Shown: positions 6,168 through 15,425 of the stretch, one piece after another | Layout: each line of letters opens with the position of its first letter | Position numbering within the stretch: position 1 is the first letter of the stretch | Assembly (NCBI GenBank): GCA_944391705.1 | Contig: CALXUN010000009.1 | Span: 1 to 59,889 of the forward strand | From: an uncultured Alphaproteobacteria bacterium | GTDB lineage: Bacteria > Pseudomonadota > Alphaproteobacteria > RF32 > CAG-239 | DNA length: 59,889 bases | Direction: 5' to 3' | Program-made: the position numbers and the translations under genes | Notes under the pieces: model-generated | What the model saw: the letters and a program-made list of their open reading frames with translations, nothing else | Told to the model about the DNA's origin: nothing | The model's database searches: none

Positions 6168-7856
6168 TTAAGAAGCATTCTTTTTCAAAGCTTCGCCTAA
6201 AGCTTCACCCAAAGAAGAACCTGAAGCATTGGCTGCGGAATATTCTTCCAGAGCTTTCTTCTCTTCTTCAATTTCCAAAGCTTTGACAGAAACACCCAAT
6301 TTACCATTCTTCTTATCAACCGAGGTCAGTTTTGCTTCCAAAACCTGCCCTTCGTGATAATCTTCCGGATTCTGGGCGCTCTTGTCTTTAGACAAATCAG
6401 CTTTCTTTATGGTTGCGGCAATGCCTTCAACCTCAACATTGACACCCTTGTCATCGGTGCTGACAACAACAGCTTTGACAATATCACCTTTTTTGAGGTT
6501 TTCCAAAGCCAAAGCAGCATTGTTTTCGGCCATCTGCTTAATGCCTAAGCTGATGCGTTCTTTTTCGACATCAACATCAATGATTTTGGCCGTAATATCC
6601 TGACCTTTGGCATAATCTTTGACAGCTTCTTCGCCGGATTTGCCCCAGGCAATATCAGAAAGGTGAATCATGCCGTCGATTTCATCGGTTAAACCAACAA
6701 ACAAACCGAATTCGGTAATGTTCTTAATTTTTCCTTCGATAACCGACCCGACCGGATGTTCTTCAACATAAGCCGCCCACGGATTCGGTGTGCATTGCTT
6801 GATGCCGAGGCTGATTCTTCTCTTTTCCGGATCAACTTCCAAAACTTTGACCTGAACTTCTTCAGAGGTCGAAACAATCTTACCCGGATGAACGTTTTTA
6901 CGCGTCCAGCTCATTTCAGAAACATGAACCAAACCTTCAATACCGTCTTCCAATTCGACAAATGCGCCGTAATCGGTAATGTTAGTTACCTTGCCGGTAT
7001 AAACTTCGCCGACCTTGTATTTTTCGGCAACAGCCTGCCACGGGTCATTTTCAAGTTGTTTCATACCAAGGCTTATTCTCTGGGTATCTTCATTAAATTT
7101 GATAACCTGAACTTTTACCGTCTGACCGACAGACAAGACTTCGGCCGGATGATTAATACGCTTCCAGGAAATATCGGTAACGTGCAACAAACCATCAACA
7201 CCGCCCAAATCAATAAATGCACCGTAATCGGTAATGTTTTTGACAATACCATCCAAAACGGCACCTTCTTTGATGGTGTCAATCAGTTCGGCACGGGCTT
7301 CGGCTCTGGTTTCTTCCAGCACAACACGGCGGGAAACAACAATGTTTCCTCTCAAACGATCCATTTTCAAAATCTGGAACGGCTGGGAAATACCCATTAA
7401 CGGCGTAATATCACGAATCGGACGAATATCAATCTGCGAACCCGGCAGGAAGGCAATTGCACCATTTAAATCAACGGTGAAGCCGCCTTTAACCCGGCCG
7501 AAGATAATACCGTTAACACGCTGGCCGGCATTCATTGCCGCTTCCAGCTCGGCCCAGGCTTCTTCTCGACGTGCCTTTTCACGGGAAAGAACAATGTTTC
7601 CGTCTTTATCTTCATAACGGTCAACCAAAACCTCGACCTGATCTCCGACTTTTAATTCCGGATTCTGACCGAATTCACGCAACGGAATGCGGCCTTCTGA
7701 TTTTAAACCGACATCAACCGTTACATAGTCGTCGCTTAAATTAATGATTGTTCCTTTGACAACTGAACCGACAATACCCTTGCCGCCGAATTGTTCATTG
7801 AGCAATTCTTCAAAATTTTCAGTTGATTCAGGAGCTGTATATTCTGTATTTGTCAT
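6168..7856 (-). CDS. rpsA: 30S ribosomal protein S1
   Basis: 562 residues from the ATG at 7856; the ORF could extend 12 codons further, but MTNTEYTAPESTENFEELLN is the natural N-terminus. Six S1 OB-fold repeats are visible, each with the GxVxNITDYGAFVDL or equivalent core (VKNITDYGAFIDLGGVDGLL, TNITDYGAFVELEDGIEGLV, KNITEFGLFVGLTDEIDGMI) and the typical RISLGIKQ ends. S1 binds mRNA on the 30S platform and helps initiation on weakly structured or SD-poor messages. The gene itself has no clear SD, which is common for rpsA because S1 represses its own mRNA. It is monocistronic with a strong terminator. Confidence 0.97.
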   Translation of the reverse strand: MTNTEYTAPESTENFEELLNEQFGGKGIVGSVVKGTIINLSDDYVTVDVGLKSEGRIPLREFGQNPELKVGDQVEVLVDRYEDKDGNIVLSREKARREEAWAELEAAMNAGQRVNGIIFGRVKGGFTVDLNGAIAFLPGSQIDIRPIRDITPLMGISQPFQILKMDRLRGNIVVSRRVVLEETRAEARAELIDTIKEGAVLDGIVKNITDYGAFIDLGGVDGLLHVTDISWKRINHPAEVLSVGQTVKVQVIKFNEDTQRISLGMKQLENDPWQAVAEKYKVGEVYTGKVTNITDYGAFVELEDGIEGLVHVSEMSWTRKNVHPGKIVSTSEEVQVKVLEVDPEKRRISLGIKQCTPNPWAAYVEEHPVGSVIEGKIKNITEFGLFVGLTDEIDGMIHLSDIAWGKSGEEAVKDYAKGQDITAKIIDVDVEKERISLGIKQMAENNAALALENLKKGDIVKAVVVSTDDKGVNVEVEGIAATIKKADLSKDKSAQNPEDYHEGQVLEAKLTSVDKKNGKLGVSVKALEIEEEKKALEEYSAANASGSSLGEALGEALKKNAS

Positions 7857-8091
7857 ATAAATTAAATTTTCAAAAAAATGCCAGACCCTCAACTCTTCAG
7901 AGGCGGACTTGTGTGATTGTTAATATCTTAAAACGGCACACCCCGTCAATTGCTTTAAGACTGATTGATTTATACATGCAAATAATTATTTTTCAAGTTT
8001 TTTTTAATAAATATCTGTAAATATATCTTGACCGATAAAAAATCGGTGATACAAACACAATATCTTTTTTTAATTTTCATGGAGGTTTGGT

Positions 8092-8688
8092 ATGTTGGAA
8101 CTTTTGAACTGGCGTGAATTTTTAAGTTCATTTGTGGTTTTGTTTGCTATTATTGATATTTTGGGAACGACTCCGATTATTATTAGCCTTAAAAAAAAAG
8201 GTAAAATCGTCAGTGCATTGCGGGCAAGCGTTATTTCCCTGTTTGCTTTCATCGGTTTTTTCTACGTCGGAGAGGCTTTTTTAAGGTTATTTAATCTGGA
8301 TATTTCATCTTTTGCCGTCGCCGGCGCCATTATTATTTTCGTCATGGCTCTGGAAATGATTTTGGATATCCAGATTTTTCGCGACAGCCCTGATTTACCG
8401 AAAGATGCTACAATTACTCCGATTGTTTTTCCGTTAATTGTCGGCGCCGGTTCCATGACAACATTGCTTTCCATCCGCGCCCAGTTTGCCGATATTAATA
8501 TTCTGCTTGCTGTTTTGCTTAACATGATTGTTGTTTATGTCGTCATCAAGCTGGCCAAAAATTTTGAAAAAGTTCTAAATCCTGGCGTTATTTATGTTAT
8601 GCAGAAACTGTTTGGTATCATTTTGCTTGCCATTTCGGTTAAATTGTTTATTACCAATCTCTCGCTTTTGCTTAAAGAAATTGCTTAA
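8092..8688 (+). CDS. MarC-family integral membrane protein
   Basis: 198 residues with six predicted hydrophobic segments, the size and topology of the MarC/UPF0056 family. Family-like features are the N-terminal FVVLFAIIDILGTTPIIISL, the central AGAIIIFVMALEM, and the PIVFPLIVGAGSMTTLL segment, which is the most conserved part of these proteins. An SD (ggagg) lies 9 bases before ATG 8092. The biochemical role of the family is not established; a multidrug-resistance function was proposed and later questioned. A single-gene unit with its own terminator. Confidence 0.88.
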   Translation: MLELLNWREFLSSFVVLFAIIDILGTTPIIISLKKKGKIVSALRASVISLFAFIGFFYVGEAFLRLFNLDISSFAVAGAIIIFVMALEMILDIQIFRDSPDLPKDATITPIVFPLIVGAGSMTTLLSIRAQFADINILLAVLLNMIVVYVVIKLAKNFEKVLNPGVIYVMQKLFGIILLAISVKLFITNLSLLLKEIA

Positions 8689-8708
8689 GCATATTATCTC
8701 ATACAAAA

Positions 8709-8741
8709 AAAACCGTTCATTTTTTAATGAACGGTTTTGTT
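8709..8741 (+). terminator. Rho-independent terminator after marC-family gene
   Basis: Stem aaaaccgttcat / atgaacggtttt with a T-rich loop. Its symmetry allows it to serve rpmJ on the opposite strand as well. Confidence 0.85.
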
Positions 8742-8783
8742 TTAACATAACATAAGGAGCTAAATTATGCCATGATTAAAAAA

Positions 8784-8909
8784 TTATCCCTGACGGCATT
8801 TCATTTTCGGGTTTTTCTTGTTAATAACATAAACCCGGCCTTTGCGACGGACCAGCTTGCAATCCTTATCGCGGACTTTTTTTGATTTTAAAGAACTATA
8901 GCATTTCAT
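8784..8909 (-). CDS. rpmJ: 50S ribosomal protein L36
   Basis: A 41-residue ORF that automated callers with a 60-codon cut-off miss. The minus strand from ATG 8909 reads [20 protein letters not shown], then [21 protein letters not shown] and stop. The pattern SLKSxKxRDxxCxxVRRxGRxYVINKxNPxxKxRQG is the long (41-residue) L36 form common in alphaproteobacteria. A ribosome site AAGGAAT precedes the start. Cys3, Cys17 and Cys38 remain, so zinc binding by the classical CxxC...CxxxxH set is not evident. It is a stand-alone gene, as is usual for this form. Confidence 0.93.
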   Translation of the reverse strand: MKCYSSLKSKKVRDKDCKLVRRKGRVYVINKKNPKMKCRQG

Positions 8910-9063
8910 TTTTTTGATTCCTTCTCATTACAGTTGAGCGCAACTTATGCTAAATAACTTGAAATGTCAACTTAAATTTTATAAATTCTCTAAAAATTTT
9001 AAATCAGTTGCTTTTTTACTTCTTTTTCTTATAATAAGTCTAATTTGAAAATATGGAGATGTT

Positions 9064-9600
9064 ATGAAAATATCAGTTTTGTTCTTTTTGCTGACCTTTA
9101 GTATTCTGTCCGCACCGGTTTCGGCACAAAAAATAAGTTATATTGAAGAAATGCAGTCTTTGGGATCGGTATCCGGCCAGGGACTTGCCTGTCAGGCTTC
9201 CAAATATGATACGTTTGAGCTCTTAGCCCGGGCCATTATGATTTCCAAAGCGGCTTCCGATGCCGAACAGGCCAAAGGTATGGAAGCCTATAACGAATAC
9301 AAAGTAAATGCTTTTATCTCGAAAATCAAAGACGGATTTTATGACTGCCGTTCCATTGCCAATATCTTTGACAAACAAGAAATTTTCAAAGCAACACTAT
9401 ACGGCAACGGTACAATCAAAATGCCCGACGGCACGATTATAACCCCCCGGCATGCTTATGATGCTACCCAGGTTTATAAAAAAGAACCCGGAATCCGGGA
9501 TAAATATATCAAACTTTATACCGAACAAACCCGCAAAATCCATAATGATCCGGCATATCAGAAAGCTCTTCGCGAGCGGCAGATGCAGGATGGCTTTTAA
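9064..9600 (+). CDS. Secreted protein of unknown function upstream of ettA
   Basis: 178 residues with an Sec-type signal peptide (ISVLFFLLTFSILSAPVSAQ, cleavage after SA). The mature part is mostly helical, with two Cys (GLACQASK and YDCRSI) that could form one disulfide, and a short beta part GNGTIKMPDGTIITPRHAYD. No family is recognised. An SD-like ggagatgtt precedes ATG 9064. The gap to ettA is only 38 bases with no terminator, so the two may be cotranscribed, but the functions need not be linked. Confidence 0.75.
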   Translation: MKISVLFFLLTFSILSAPVSAQKISYIEEMQSLGSVSGQGLACQASKYDTFELLARAIMISKAASDAEQAKGMEAYNEYKVNAFISKIKDGFYDCRSIANIFDKQEIFKATLYGNGTIKMPDGTIITPRHAYDATQVYKKEPGIRDKYIKLYTEQTRKIHNDPAYQKALRERQMQDGF

Positions 9601-9638
9601 CTTGAACACATAAATCAACTTTTATCAGGAGGATATAC

Positions 9639-11318
9639 ATGGCGGCATATCAATATGTTTTTGTCATGCAGAATTTAACCAAAGTTTTTCCGGGCGGCAA
9701 AGAGCTGTTTAAGGGAATTACCCTTTCCTTTTTACCAGGTGCCAAAATCGGTGTTTTGGGCGTAAACGGCGCCGGTAAATCAACCCTTTTGAAAATTATG
9801 GCAGGTGTTGATAAAGATTTTAACGGCGAAGCCTGGGCCGCCGACGGGGTCAAAATCGGATATCTGGAACAAGAGCCTAAACTTGATCCCCATAAAAATG
9901 TGATGGAAAACGTAATGGACGGCGTTGGCGAAATTCGTAATCTGTTAAAAGAATTTGAAGAGGTTTCGGCAAAATTTGCCGAACCGATGAGTGATGACGA
10001 AATGAACGCCCTGATTGAAAAACAGGCAGAACTGCAGGAAAAAATCGATGCCTGCAACGGATGGGATTTGGAACGTACCATCCAGATTGCCTTAGATGCT
10101 TTGCGTTGTCCGCCGGCTGAAGCCGACGTTACCAAATTATCCGGCGGCGAAAAACGCCGTGTGGCGTTATGCCGCCTGCTCTTGCAAAAACCGGATTTAT
10201 TGTTGCTTGACGAACCGACCAACCATCTGGACGCCGAATCGGTTGCCTGGCTTGAACAGTATCTTAAAGACTATAAAGGTACGGTTGTCATGGTTACGCA
10301 CGACCGTTATTTCTTAGATAATGTTACCGGCTGGATTCTGGAACTTGACCGCGGGCAAGGCATTCCTTATGAAGGTAACTACTCTTCCTGGCTTGAACAG
10401 AAACAAAAACGCCTGGAACAAGAGGCGCGTGAGGAAAGTGCCCGGCAGAAAATTCTTGCCAATGAACTGGAGTGGATTCAAAAAAATCCCAAAGCACGCC
10501 AGGCAAAATCCAAAGCGCGTATTAATGCGTACGATGAATTGCTGTCACAGGCGACAAAGGATAAAATTACGCATGCCTACATTAACATTCCGATGACTGA
10601 CCGCTTAGGCGATTTGGTGATTGAAGCCAACCATATCAGCAAAGCCTTCGGCGACCGTATTTTAATTGATGATTTGTCATTTAAAATTCCCAAGGGGGCG
10701 ATTGTCGGTATTATCGGTCCGAACGGTGCCGGTAAAACGACTTTATTTAAAATGATTACGGGCGCTGAAAAACCGGACAGTGGTGAAATCAGAATCGGCG
10801 AAACTGTTGATTTGGGCTATGTCGACCAATCCAGAGACGAACTTAACCCTGATAAAACCGTCTGGGAAGAAATTTCCGACGGATTGGATATTATTGAACT
10901 CGGCAAAAAGCAAATGCCCTCGCGCGCTTATGTCGGACAGTTTAATTTCAAGGGTTCTGACCAGCAAAAAAAAGTCGGTCAGCTTTCCGGCGGCGAGCGC
11001 AACCGTGTGCATCTGGCCAAGATGCTTAAAAAAGGCGCCAATGTTATTTTACTTGATGAACCGACCAATGACTTGGATGTGGATACCCTGCGTTCATTGG
11101 AAGAAGGTATTATGAATTATCCGGGCTGTGTTCTTGTTACCTCACATGACCGGTGGTTTTTAGATCGTCTGGCCACGCATATCCTGGCCTATGAAGACGA
11201 GGGCCATGTCGAATGGTTTGAGGGAAATTTTGAGGAATATGAAAAAGATAAACGGCGGCGCCTTGGTGAAGAAGCATGTCGGCCGCATCGGCTAAAATAC
11301 AAAAAACTTGAACGTTAA
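9639..11318 (+). CDS. ettA: Energy-dependent translational throttle protein EttA (ABC-F)
   Basis: 559 residues, close to the family length. There are two ABC ATPase domains in tandem: domain 1 with Walker [10 protein letters not shown], signature LSGGEKRR and Walker [13 protein letters not shown]; domain 2 with [17 protein letters not shown] and [11 protein letters not shown]. The interdomain linker is long, helical and charged, as in ABC-F proteins that act at the ribosomal E site. There are no membrane segments. EttA gates entry of the first elongation cycle according to the ADP/ATP ratio. A strong SD (aggagg) lies before ATG 9639. The C-terminal tail ([16 protein letters not shown]) is the usual basic ending. 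Confidence 0.95.
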   Translation: MAAYQYVFVMQNLTKVFPGGKELFKGITLSFLPGAKIGVLGVNGAGKSTLLKIMAGVDKDFNGEAWAADGVKIGYLEQEPKLDPHKNVMENVMDGVGEIRNLLKEFEEVSAKFAEPMSDDEMNALIEKQAELQEKIDACNGWDLERTIQIALDALRCPPAEADVTKLSGGEKRRVALCRLLLQKPDLLLLDEPTNHLDAESVAWLEQYLKDYKGTVVMVTHDRYFLDNVTGWILELDRGQGIPYEGNYSSWLEQKQKRLEQEAREESARQKILANELEWIQKNPKARQAKSKARINAYDELLSQATKDKITHAYINIPMTDRLGDLVIEANHISKAFGDRILIDDLSFKIPKGAIVGIIGPNGAGKTTLFKMITGAEKPDSGEIRIGETVDLGYVDQSRDELNPDKTVWEEISDGLDIIELGKKQMPSRAYVGQFNFKGSDQQKKVGQLSGGERNRVHLAKMLKKGANVILLDEPTNDLDVDTLRSLEEGIMNYPGCVLVTSHDRWFLDRLATHILAYEDEGHVEWFEGNFEEYEKDKRRRLGEEACRPHRLKYKKLER

Positions 11319-11339
11319 ATTATTTCCTTTTATATCAGG

Positions 11340-11367
11340 CGGCAGATTTTTATTCTGCCGTTTTTTT
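11340..11367 (+). terminator. ettA terminator
   Basis: Stem cggcaga / tctgccg followed by seven T. Confidence 0.88.
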
Positions 11368-11382
11368 ATTTGCAACAAAATG

Positions 11383-11411
11383 TTGACAAAAATTTTCATC
11401 GATGCTATTTT
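11383..11411 (+). promoter_or_regulatory. Near-consensus promoter before the 100-residue gene
   Basis: TTGACA at 11383-11388, a 17-base spacer, then TATTTT at 11406-11411. The predicted leader is about 28 bases, AT-rich and without an SD. Confidence 0.65.
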
Positions 11412-11445
11412 GCCTAATGCATAAGTATTATTAAAACTATATATT

Positions 11446-11748
11446 ATGGATTGGCAAAAGAATAAAATTAATTCATTCTTTTCTGAACGGAAACAGAATA
11501 GAATTCAAAGTATTTTGGATGGGTTGCTGATAAATAAACAACCGGAGGAAAAACTATACAATAATTTATTTGTGCCTATTTTTCCTGACAAAAAAGAATT
11601 TCCTTTGCTCTGGCGTGCCATGGACATAGACCAGAAATGCGATTTCTTAAAAATTGCAGCCAAGGTCATTGATGCCTACAAGAAGGCCTGGGGACATCAT
11701 CCGGAGTTTATTCCGATGTTTGTCAAGAACATCTTGAGATTGCTGTAA
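11446..11748 (+). CDS. Small hypothetical protein, 100 residues
   Basis: Basic, probably helical, with no signal peptide or membrane segment. Aromatic-rich patches include FPLLWRAMDIDQKCDFLKIA and AWGHHPEFIPMF. I do not recognise the family. The ATG has no Shine-Dalgarno sequence, yet a near-consensus promoter stands about 35 bases upstream and a strong terminator follows, so it is likely a real, independently expressed gene. It belongs to the group of SD-less genes in this window (5502 minus, 24163, 24791, 35605, 49876). Confidence 0.65.
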   Translation: MDWQKNKINSFFSERKQNRIQSILDGLLINKQPEEKLYNNLFVPIFPDKKEFPLLWRAMDIDQKCDFLKIAAKVIDAYKKAWGHHPEFIPMFVKNILRLL

Positions 11749-11749
11749 A

Positions 11750-11779
11750 ATAACCGCCCGACCCGGGCGGTTTTTTTTA
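11750..11779 (+). terminator. Rho-independent terminator
   Basis: Stem accgcccg / cgggcggt with a three- to four-base loop and eight T. Confidence 0.88.
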
Positions 11780-11811
11780 TGTATATCAGCGAAGTGAACA
11801 TAAGGTCAAAT

Positions 11812-12013
11812 ATTCATGCCTTACCCTTTTCGGACCCCTGGTATTCGCGGGCATGCCAGCTCTTAAGCGGTGACAGGATGGGTGCCGGCACAAAGTTGTC
11901 ATGCCTACGAAGTGCTGTAGCACTGAGTACTAGGCATCCATAAATCAAACATCCAAGCCTTATTCTTTTGGACTCCTGATATTCGCGGACTAAAGCCCGC
12001 TCATAGGAGTGAC
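11812..12013 (+). repeat. Palindromic repeat cluster 2 (B-A-B)
   Basis: Type B occurs at about 11817-11873, somewhat decayed; type A at 11898-11945; type B at 11954-12013. In the second B the outer arm reads gactcctgat and the other arm ataggagtgac, where other copies have gacccctagt and ataggggtgac. Both sides changed together, so pairing is kept. The inner stem of the A element is agtgct / agcact. The cluster lies between a terminator and A-tract promoter copy 2. Confidence 0.9.
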
Positions 12014-12048
12014 AAAGTCGGTGCCGGAGTATATTTCCCCGCCCCTTA

Positions 12049-12083
12049 CTTTAAAGTTGCAAAAAAAAAAAACGGTTTAGAAT
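12049..12083 (+). promoter_or_regulatory. A-tract promoter, copy 2
   Basis: CTTTAAAGTTGCA is followed by 12 A, cggt and TAGAAT. TTGCAA lies at 12057-12062 and TAGAAT at 12078-12083, with a 15-base spacer. It precedes the pilin-like gene at 12127. Confidence 0.7.
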
Positions 12084-12126
12084 ATCGGGAAAATAGGTAT
12101 TCTTTTGCTTTTTTTAGGAGAAAATA

Positions 12127-12840
12127 ATGCGGAAAAATGGTAGAAACGAACGACCGAAGAATGGTGCAGATACGCAGCCTTGTTTGAGCGACGTATACAA
12201 AATGAGTGCACGAGAGAAAAGAAGGCAAGCAGATGTGCCGTTATGTGGTCGTTCCATGGTCGAGATGCTCGGGGTGCTGGCAATCATAGGTGTGCTTTCC
12301 GTCGGGGCGATGACCGGATATTCCAAAGCCATGCTGAAATACAAGCTCAACAAGCAAAGCGAGCAAATCAATCAAATCATGATGGCTTTGATTGAATACA
12401 AATCGGTTCTTTCAACGTTGAAAAACAACGAATCCGTCGTTTCGTTGTTTCGAAAGCTCAATGCCTTACCGCCCGAAATGCTGAAACGTAACGAAAACTA
12501 TTATATCTATGATGTGTTTGACACACCGGTGGAACTGGCTCGTTCAAGTGGCGGAAACGCATTTTATTTTTTATTTTTATTTACGGGACGAAACGATCAA
12601 AACCACACCATTTGCCGTAATATCTTGGAAAGTTTTAAGGGGTACGCGGCCGAACTGTGGGCGATTGGAATTAACTCCACCACTTCCGAAGATATGAATC
12701 AACAAGAATGGTGGTATGGCGATAGTTCTCCTGATAATTATAAAAAAATTCATCAGCTTGACATCAGCACAATGAATTCACTTTGTGAAAAATGCGATAA
12801 AAACAATTGCGGTGTTTATGCGGTATTCCCGATTTTATAA
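12127..12840 (+). CDS. Pilin-like protein with type IV prepilin-type N-terminus and an enlarged leader
   Basis: 237 residues. Gly41-RSMVE followed by MLGVLAIIGVLSVGAMTGYS fits the prepilin peptidase rule (cleavage after Gly, Glu at +5, then a ~20-residue hydrophobic helix). The rest is soluble with Cys pairs near the end (CEKCDKNNC). The start is fixed by SD taggag before ATG 12127. Compared with the paralogues (MRENG-RSMVE, MHLNQSG-RSMVE), this leader begins MRKNG and then carries 36 extra residues before the cleavage Gly, as though 108 bases were inserted in frame. Translation from the internal Met at residue 26 would shorten the leader. No assembly genes (pilB, pilC, pilD) are nearby. It is a member of a dispersed family in this window. 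Confidence 0.8.
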   Translation: MRKNGRNERPKNGADTQPCLSDVYKMSAREKRRQADVPLCGRSMVEMLGVLAIIGVLSVGAMTGYSKAMLKYKLNKQSEQINQIMMALIEYKSVLSTLKNNESVVSLFRKLNALPPEMLKRNENYYIYDVFDTPVELARSSGGNAFYFLFLFTGRNDQNHTICRNILESFKGYAAELWAIGINSTTSEDMNQQEWWYGDSSPDNYKKIHQLDISTMNSLCEKCDKNNCGVYAVFPIL

Positions 12841-12849
12841 TATTATCAG

Positions 12850-12887
12850 GCAACAAAAAAAGCGGCAAACGCCGCTTTTTTTGTTGC
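12850..12887. terminator. Bidirectional terminator, pilin-like gene / secF
   Basis: A long perfect inverted repeat gcaacaaaaaaagcggc / gccgctttttttgttgc around aaac separates two convergent genes and gives a T-run on either strand. Confidence 0.92.
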
Positions 12888-12898
12888 TTAACGCTCTT

Positions 12899-13843
12899 CT
12901 AGGCGTTGCCGAACGGATTGACATCCTGCATTCTGACTTCCTGTGTTTTCCTTAAATCAAAAATATTTAAGAAAACGGCAGAAACATAAATGGAAGAATA
13001 TGTTCCGACAATGACACCCCATAAAATGGTAAACGAAAAGCTGCGCAACGTGTCGCCGCCAAAAATAAACAACGCAGCGGCGGCAAACATGGTTGTAAAA
13101 CCGGTTAAAATCGTACGCGACAAAATATCGTTTAAGCTCTTATTTATCAAATCATACTGGGGCATTTTCTTATATTTGCGCAGGTTTTCACGGATGCGGT
13201 CATAGGTAACAACCGTATCGTTAACCGAATAACCAGCCAGTGTCAGAATTGCAGCAACGGTTGTCAGACTGAAATCAAAGTCAAAGAAAGACAATAAACC
13301 AACCGTAATCAGCAAGTCATGGAACAATCCCAACAACGCGCCTAAGGCAAACTGCCACTCAAACCTAAACCAGATATATGCACAAATTCCGAGTACGGCA
13401 ATCAGTGAGGCAATAACACCGGCACGTTTCAATTCATCCCCGACTTGAGGCCCGACGGATTCCACCCGGCGGTATTCGTAACCGGTTCCCAGAGCTTCTT
13501 TAATTTCAGCCACAGCCAAACGCTGACTTTCTTCATCAGCATTTTCAGCCTGGGCACGTATCATCAGCTCATCCCCCGTATCTCCGATGGTTTGTAATGT
13601 CAAATCATCAAGACTGACACCGGAAAGCGTACGGCGTATATCCTCAGGATTAATTTTATTTTCGCTTTTGATTTCCATTAATATACCGCCGGAAAAGTCA
13701 ATCCCGTAATTAAACCCTTTAAATGCAATCCAGTAACAGGACAAAAGCACCATAACGATGGAAAGAAGATAGGTATATTTTCTTCCCCGCATAAAATCAA
13801 TGTTTGTATCTTTTGTCACCCAGCTAAAAATTCTCATTTTCAT
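12899..13843 (-). CDS. secF: Protein translocase subunit SecF
   Basis: 314 residues with six predicted membrane segments and one large periplasmic loop after the first. SecF signatures are present: FNYGIDFSGGILMEI after TM1 and the TM4-TM6 core SLTTVAAILTLAGYSVNDTVVTYDRIREN. It partners SecD in the proton-driven late step of Sec export. SD aaggatg precedes the ATG at 13843; the ATG two codons later is also possible. It lies 19 bases downstream of secD in a yajC-secD-secF operon. Confidence 0.96.
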   Translation of the reverse strand: MKMRIFSWVTKDTNIDFMRGRKYTYLLSIVMVLLSCYWIAFKGFNYGIDFSGGILMEIKSENKINPEDIRRTLSGVSLDDLTLQTIGDTGDELMIRAQAENADEESQRLAVAEIKEALGTGYEYRRVESVGPQVGDELKRAGVIASLIAVLGICAYIWFRFEWQFALGALLGLFHDLLITVGLLSFFDFDFSLTTVAAILTLAGYSVNDTVVTYDRIRENLRKYKKMPQYDLINKSLNDILSRTILTGFTTMFAAAALFIFGGDTLRSFSFTILWGVIVGTYSSIYVSAVFLNIFDLRKTQEVRMQDVNPFGNA

Positions 13844-13862
13844 TCATCCTTATATCAAATCA

Positions 13863-15407
13863 TTAAATCGGCAATTTGGTCGGTTTGGTTTTTTTCATCC
13901 AACCGGCAATAATCAACCGGGTGACAGTTACCGAAGTAAACATGGATGTGGCAATACCAATAGCCAGCGTTACGGCAAAGCCTCTGACCGGACCGGTACC
14001 AAACCAGAACAATACAACCGCGGCAACCAAAGTTGTTAAGTTGGAATCGACAATCGTCGCCCAGGCTTCGGTAAAGCCGGCTTCCGCGGCATCTTTCGGC
14101 GAACGGCCGTTTTTAACCTCTTCGCGCATGCGTTCAAAAATCAGCACATTGGAATCAACCGCCATGCCAATCGTTAAGATAATACCGGCAATGCCCGGAA
14201 GAGTCAGCGTCGTACCGATAACGCTCATTGCACCAAGCAACAGGAACAAGTTGGTAAAAACCGAAACCGTGGTAAAGATACCAAACAGGCCATAAGCGGC
14301 AACCATGAATACCACAACGGCAATCAGACCGATAACCGATGCTATGATGCCTGCTTCAATAGAATCCGCACCTAAACCGGCGCCGACCGTTCTTTCTTCC
14401 AGCACTTCCAACGGTGCCGGCAAAGCACCGGAACGCAACAACAAGGCCAAGTCATTAGCTTCCTCGGAAGTGAAATTTCCGGTAATAACGCCGCTGCCGC
14501 CCATAATGGCTGACTGAATAACCGGTGCAGAAATAACTTCATCGTCTAAAACGATTGCCAGCTGACGACCGATGTTGTCTTTGGTTACTTCGCCGAATTT
14601 ACGCCCGCCGACCGTATTAAACTTAAAGCTTACCACCGGGGCTCCGTCTTGGAAACTGACCGTGGCATCGGTTAAGTTTTCACCACCGACAACCGGTTTG
14701 CGACCAATGACATATTGACCACCGTCAACCCCGTTAACCACGCGGGAGGAACTGCTTAATTTTCCCCTTTTGGCATCAGCGGCATTGGTACGGTCGTCAA
14801 CCAGGTGGAAAGACATCTTGGCGGTTTTGCCCAAAAGATTTTTGACCTCTTCCGGATTTTGAATGCCCGGAAGCTGCACGACAATACGGTCTGAACCCTG
14901 GCTTTGAATAACCGGCTCTTTGGTACCCAACTCATCAATACGGCGGCGGACAATTTCAATGGACTGTTCTACCACTTTGGCCTTAAGCTGGGCAAGCGCC
15001 TGATCAGAATATTTAATTTCAACCACACCACCTTCTCCGGCCGTCACAACCAAACCATCATCCAGTTTCTTAAAATAACCCATTGCCTGATTGCGTGAAC
15101 CGGCATTTTCAATCTCAACTTTGACACTGTCTGCGCCGGCTGTTAATTTTTGATAACGGATACGATGTTCGCGTAAAGTCTGACGGGCAGAATCCTCAAT
15201 CGTGGACATCCGCTCTTTCATGACATTATCAAAATCAACCTGCAACAGCAGATTCGAACCGCCCTGCAAATCAAGCCCCAGACTGACCGGCTGCCACCAT
15301 GACGGCAATTTCATGTTTTGCGGCAGGAAATTCGGGACGGCAAAGAAAATTCCGACCAGACAAATGGCCAGAATAATCAAAACTCTTTCTTTGGATAATT
15401 TATACAT
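13863..15407 (-). CDS. secD: Protein translocase subunit SecD
   Basis: 514 residues. TM1 is followed by LGLDLQGGSNLLLQVD (the D1 motif), a large periplasmic P1 head, then the C-terminal five-helix core with GMAVDSNVLIFERMREE and the Arg/Asp pattern used in proton coupling. The TM block VRGFAVTLAIGIATSMFTSV closes the protein. Length is at the short end, typical for alphaproteobacterial SecD when SecF is separate. Second gene of the operon. Confidence 0.96.
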   Translation of the reverse strand: MYKLSKERVLIILAICLVGIFFAVPNFLPQNMKLPSWWQPVSLGLDLQGGSNLLLQVDFDNVMKERMSTIEDSARQTLREHRIRYQKLTAGADSVKVEIENAGSRNQAMGYFKKLDDGLVVTAGEGGVVEIKYSDQALAQLKAKVVEQSIEIVRRRIDELGTKEPVIQSQGSDRIVVQLPGIQNPEEVKNLLGKTAKMSFHLVDDRTNAADAKRGKLSSSSRVVNGVDGGQYVIGRKPVVGGENLTDATVSFQDGAPVVSFKFNTVGGRKFGEVTKDNIGRQLAIVLDDEVISAPVIQSAIMGGSGVITGNFTSEEANDLALLLRSGALPAPLEVLEERTVGAGLGADSIEAGIIASVIGLIAVVVFMVAAYGLFGIFTTVSVFTNLFLLLGAMSVIGTTLTLPGIAGIILTIGMAVDSNVLIFERMREEVKNGRSPKDAAEAGFTEAWATIVDSNLTTLVAAVVLFWFGTGPVRGFAVTLAIGIATSMFTSVTVTRLIIAGWMKKTKPTKLPI

Positions 15408-15425
15408 TTTTCTTAAACCCTGTTT

